Shown: positions 60,956 to 64,000 of the stretch, piece after piece
How the letters are laid out: each line of letters starts with the position of its first letter
Position numbering within the stretch: the first letter of the stretch is position 1
Assembly (NCBI RefSeq): GCF_018403765.1
Contig: NZ_BOVQ01000006.1
Coordinates: 120,262-184,261, forward strand
Reading direction: 5' to 3'
Origin: Lactococcus nasutitermitis
GTDB lineage: Bacteria; Bacillota; Bacilli; Lactobacillales; Streptococcaceae
Length of the DNA stretch: 64,000 bases
Program-made: the position numbers and the translations under genes
Notes under the pieces: generated by a model
Database searches by the model: none
What the model was told of the DNA's origin: nothing
Seen by the model: the letters and a program-made list of their open reading frames with translations, nothing else

Positions 60956-61797
60956 CAAATAAAAGTTCAAAAGCAACCGCACTTAAAGTATTGCTCTACG
61001 TCATTCTTATTATCTATGCTTTGACAACACTTTATCCATTTCTCTGGGCGATTTCAGCAAGTTTTGAACCTTTGCGCGTGATTGTATCGGGTTCAATGAG
61101 TTTAATTCCTAAAGAATTTACTTTTTCGAATTATCAACAAATCTTTTCATCAGGTTCAGCATCATTTCCACAATGGTTTTTGAACTCTGTGATTATCTCA
61201 GTGATTGGAACAGCAATCAATATATTTTTTAACTCAATGGCAGGTTATTCATTGGCACGATTGAGTTATCCAGGACGTGATAAGATATATTATGCTTTTC
61301 TAGCTTTGATGATGGTGCCAGGACAAGTACTACTCGTACCAAATTATGTCTTATTGACAAACTTAGGTATGATTGATACTTTGACTTCAATGATTATTCC
61401 ATCAGCGATTAATATTTCATTTATTTTCATGATGCGTCAGTTTTTCCTGAGCTTTCCCAAAGATGTTGAAGAAGCAGCACGAATTGATGGTTTGAGTAGT
61501 ACAGGAGTATTTTTCCGTATTGTTATGCCAATGGCAAGACCAAGTATTGCAACCCAAGCAGTGTTTATCTTTATGGGATTTTGGAATAATTTCTCAAATG
61601 CTATCTGGTATTTAAAGTCTCCACAAAACTATACACTTACTCAAGGATTGCAAACATTGATTTCATCAGATGGTCATTCTAATTATTGGAATCTTGGTAT
61701 GGCTGGTTCGGTCATTACCATTATCCCAATTGTTATCATCTACATTATTTTTAATAAATATCTATTGCAAGGTGTAAGGATGGACGGAGAAAAATAA
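60952..61797 (+). CDS. Maltose-type ABC transporter permease (MalG-like)
   Basis: This 281-residue protein has six helices and the EAA loop EEAARIDGLSSTGVFFRIVM. The partner is the permease at 60032, which it overlaps by four bases. Together they form the channel for the sugar delivered by the lipoprotein. An imperfect hairpin (61803-61824) follows, without a strong T-tract, so the second GH65 gene is probably still transcribed. Confidence 0.9.
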   Translation: MTNKSSKATALKVLLYVILIIYALTTLYPFLWAISASFEPLRVIVSGSMSLIPKEFTFSNYQQIFSSGSASFPQWFLNSVIISVIGTAINIFFNSMAGYSLARLSYPGRDKIYYAFLALMMVPGQVLLVPNYVLLTNLGMIDTLTSMIIPSAINISFIFMMRQFFLSFPKDVEEAARIDGLSSTGVFFRIVMPMARPSIATQAVFIFMGFWNNFSNAIWYLKSPQNYTLTQGLQTLISSDGHSNYWNLGMAGSVITIIPIVIIYIIFNKYLLQGVRMDGEK

Positions 61798-61802
61798 AAA
61801 AG

Positions 61803-61824
61803 AGTCTGCTACTATTGGCAGACT
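61803..61824 (+). promoter_or_regulatory. Hairpin between the permease and second GH65 genes
   Basis: AGTCTGC and GCAGACT pair around an eight-base loop, followed by TTGTTTG. It could be a weak terminator or a processing site. Confidence 0.5.
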
Positions 61825-61842
61825 TGTTTGATAGGAGAAAAA

Positions 61843-63828
61843 ATGCAAGATTTTATTTTAACACTTGCCGATTTAGGTAATACAAATACAGGGAATATTG
61901 AGACAATTTTTGCACAGGCAAATGGCTTTTTAGGAGTACGCGCAAGTGGTCCGGTTTTAGAGAAAAATGCGACTCCAGGCTCTTTTGTAAATGGTTTTTA
62001 TGAAAGTAATGAGATTATTTACGGTGAAAATGCTTATGGATATGCAAAAAATCATGAAACAATGGTGAAACTTTTTGATTTACGAACTATTGAAATTAGC
62101 CTAATAGATGAAATGTTCTCAAAGTTAGTTCAGCGTGAATTATTCTTAAATATGAAAACGGGAATATTGAATGAAAATTATGTTTATGCAACACCATCAG
62201 GAAAGCAAATAAAGATTAGCTTAGAAAGTTTTACTAGTCATGCTAATCGTCATGTTTATGCACAAAAATGGAATATAACAGCATTAAATTTTGAGGGAAA
62301 TATTAGAGTTATCAAAAATGCTAAGCATATCGCACCTGCAGTAGATAGTGAGTTTGACCCACGAGTGCGTGAAGCAAGCACAAAGTTGGTTTTTGAAAAA
62401 AATAAATTAACAACTGTAAATAGCAATTTATCATTATACTTTAAATTTGATGAATACAACGATGAATTTGAGCTGAATAAAGGTCAAACACAGGAATTTG
62501 TCCAACTTTATCAATTATCAAGAGAAAATCTGTTTCTTGATATAGATTATGATGATTTAAAAGTTCAGCAAGAACATATTTTTCAAGAATTTTGGGATGT
62601 ATCTGATATTGAGATAATAGGTGATGATAGATTGCAAAAAGGAATACGGCTTAATCTTTATCATTTATTTAATTCAGCAGGTCGTGATGGAAAAACTAAT
62701 TTTGCAGCAAAAGGTTTAACTGGTGAAGGCTATGAGGGACATTATTTTTGGGATACAGAAATGTATCTTCTACCATTCTTTATTTACACTCAGCCAGATA
62801 TTGCCAAAAGCTTGCTTAGTTATCGAGTGAATCAACTTTCTATTGCAAAAGAGCGTGCGAAAGAACTTGACTTTAAGGGAGCGCTGTATCCTTGGCGTGG
62901 GATTAGTGGGCATGAAACATCTGCTTATTATCCAGCAGGAACAGCACAGCTTCATATCAATGGAGATATTAGCTATGCTTTTCAACTTTACGAAAAAGTG
63001 ACAGGAGACCATGAGTTTATTGCACTAGCACGTGATGTTATCTATGAAACAGCAAGATTTTGGATAAGTTACGGTTTTCATAGTTCGCGAGGATTTGAAA
63101 TTCATGAAGTGACAGGTCCAGATGAATATACAGCTTTAGTTAATAATAATTATTATACAAATAAAATGGCACAAAATAATCTTTACTATGCTTATGAATT
63201 GGCAAAGCGTTTTGATGAGAATGAAAAGGAAAGTATTTTTTGGCAACAAGCCGCAAAGCAAATGTATTTTGGATACGATAATAAGCGCAAAATCACACAA
63301 CAAGATGACAGTTTCCTAAGTAAAGAACCTTGGGATTTTGATGAAACGCCACTACAAAATTATCCTTTACTTTTACATTATCATCCGATGAAGATTTATA
63401 AACATCAGGTATTAAAACAAGCGGACACACTTTTGGCACATATGCTTTTTGCTGAGGATATAGAGCAAATGGCGCGCGACTGTGATTTTTATGAACCTCT
63501 TACGACACATGATAGTAGTTTATCGCGTGCTGTGCATGGTGTAATAGCGAGTCGCCTTGGTAGGGATAAGCAAGCGTATAGCTTCTTTTCGGATAGTGCA
63601 ATAATGGATTTGGCAGATATCCAAGGAAATGCAGCTCACGGTATCCATGCTGCCAATATGGGAGGAAGTTGGCTAGGGCTTGTTTACGGATTTGCGGGCT
63701 TGCATTTTACATCAGAAGGAGAATTGGCATTTGAAAATCATTTGCCAAGAGAAATTCAAGCAATTAAATTTAAAATTAAATATAAGAATGAGATAAAAGA
63801 AGTCTTTTTTGAGCAAAAAGGAAAATAG
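61843..63828 (+). CDS. Glycoside hydrolase family 65 phosphorylase (second, shorter)
   Basis: This 661-residue protein has the GH65 landmarks GEGYEGHYFWDTEMYLLPFF, general acid Glu near residue 428 in VTGPDEYTALVNNNYYTN, KQADTLLAHMLF and LTTHDSSLSRAVHG. It is about 110 residues shorter than the first GH65; most missing parts are in the N-terminal domain, but the catalytic barrel looks complete. It is not a close copy of the first. Candidate activities are phosphorolysis of kojibiose, nigerose, trehalose or another alpha-glucoside; sequence alone does not decide. AGGAG precedes the ATG at 61843. A beta-phosphoglucomutase gene is expected but not in the window. Confidence 0.85.
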   Translation: MQDFILTLADLGNTNTGNIETIFAQANGFLGVRASGPVLEKNATPGSFVNGFYESNEIIYGENAYGYAKNHETMVKLFDLRTIEISLIDEMFSKLVQRELFLNMKTGILNENYVYATPSGKQIKISLESFTSHANRHVYAQKWNITALNFEGNIRVIKNAKHIAPAVDSEFDPRVREASTKLVFEKNKLTTVNSNLSLYFKFDEYNDEFELNKGQTQEFVQLYQLSRENLFLDIDYDDLKVQQEHIFQEFWDVSDIEIIGDDRLQKGIRLNLYHLFNSAGRDGKTNFAAKGLTGEGYEGHYFWDTEMYLLPFFIYTQPDIAKSLLSYRVNQLSIAKERAKELDFKGALYPWRGISGHETSAYYPAGTAQLHINGDISYAFQLYEKVTGDHEFIALARDVIYETARFWISYGFHSSRGFEIHEVTGPDEYTALVNNNYYTNKMAQNNLYYAYELAKRFDENEKESIFWQQAAKQMYFGYDNKRKITQQDDSFLSKEPWDFDETPLQNYPLLLHYHPMKIYKHQVLKQADTLLAHMLFAEDIEQMARDCDFYEPLTTHDSSLSRAVHGVIASRLGRDKQAYSFFSDSAIMDLADIQGNAAHGIHAANMGGSWLGLVYGFAGLHFTSEGELAFENHLPREIQAIKFKIKYKNEIKEVFFEQKGK

Positions 63829-63835
63829 AATGAGC

Positions 63836-63875
63836 AAACCATATAATTTTTGAAAAAAATTATATGGTTTTTTTA
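63836..63875 (+). terminator. Terminator of the maltose operon segment
   Basis: AAACCATATAATTTTT pairs with AAAATTATATGGTTT, followed by T4. It lies 8 bases after the second GH65 stop. Confidence 0.9.
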
Positions 63876-63971
63876 AGACCATGAAGCTAGGCATATCAAG
63901 GGAAGAAAGCAAAAAAAGTTCGGAATAGACGAACAGCAAGGGAAAAAAAATCAAAAATGCGTGCTTAATTC

Positions 63972-64000
63972 TTGACAGGGGAGTTATAGTTTGATAGAAT
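63972..64000 (+). promoter_or_regulatory. Promoter reading out of the window
   Basis: TTGACA (63972-63977), exactly 17 bases, TAGAAT (63995-64000). It would drive the gene beyond the right edge. The ~95 bases between it and the terminator hold no gene I can see. Confidence 0.65.

Overview
The window looks like a chromosomal segment of a Lactococcus or a close relative, in the order Lactobacillales. The reasons are the AT-rich sequence, strong AAGGAG ribosome binding sites, TTGACA/TATAAT-type promoters, Rgg-family regulators, a 448-residue Pgi, separate coaB and coaC genes, ezrA, an AdhE promoter with Rex-type boxes, and a maltose operon with a LacI-type regulator. The species is not resolved. 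No rRNA, tRNA, CRISPR array, transposase or phage gene was seen.

Layout. 1-1271: 3' part of a DHA2-type MFS exporter. 1334-8692: a T-box leader followed by six tightly packed genes: SGNH hydrolase, Mrr-like endonuclease, RhuM-Fic, GIY-YIG/Schlafen-type helicase, MazG-like protein and valS. The leader was probably the valS leader, so defence-type genes appear to have been inserted between it and valS. 8978-12128: MmcQ/YjbR and VOC proteins, then an ABC exporter with a methyltransferase gene between its two subunits. 12332-20588: hydrolase, YkgJ protein, ahpC-ahpF, an old-yellow-enzyme-type reductase, pgi and a first Rgg-type regulator. 20704-30392: secreted proteins, OsmC, a DNRLRE lipoprotein, an ECF sigma/anti-sigma operon with a 43-residue membrane protein, twin MFS genes, a CPBP protease and menA. 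30534-32738: rsmD, coaD and a PDZ-Lon protease.

32776-46998 is the most unusual part: two putative peptide natural-product (RiPP) loci arranged as mirror images around adhE. The left locus has a divergent short hydrophobic peptide/Rgg pair, a PqqD-like protein split by a shift at an A7 run, two paralogous radical SAM-SPASM enzymes around a ~40-residue precursor, an ABC exporter and an MFS exporter. The right locus, on the other strand, has a paralogous Rgg, a ~37-residue precursor ending in KCYCVILC, one large protein joining an RRE-like region, a ThiF/E1 domain and an M3-like HELGH peptidase, and an MFS exporter paralogous to the left one.

47139-54410 is core: 6-phosphogluconolactonase, coaB-coaC-pantothenate ECF S-component, rpsB, tsf and ezrA. 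54466-63828 is a maltose/disaccharide locus: regulator, two small membrane proteins, maltose phosphorylase, binding protein, two permeases and a second, shorter GH65 enzyme, with two identical CTAAAACGTTTTAG operators.

A near-perfect palindrome, TTTTTGACAG-N2-CTGTCAAAAA and variants, occurs about 23 times, between and inside genes. It is absent from the defence-gene block, from most of the RiPP region and from the last 12 kb. Because both arms end in A on either strand, most copies are not simple terminators, and their role is unknown.
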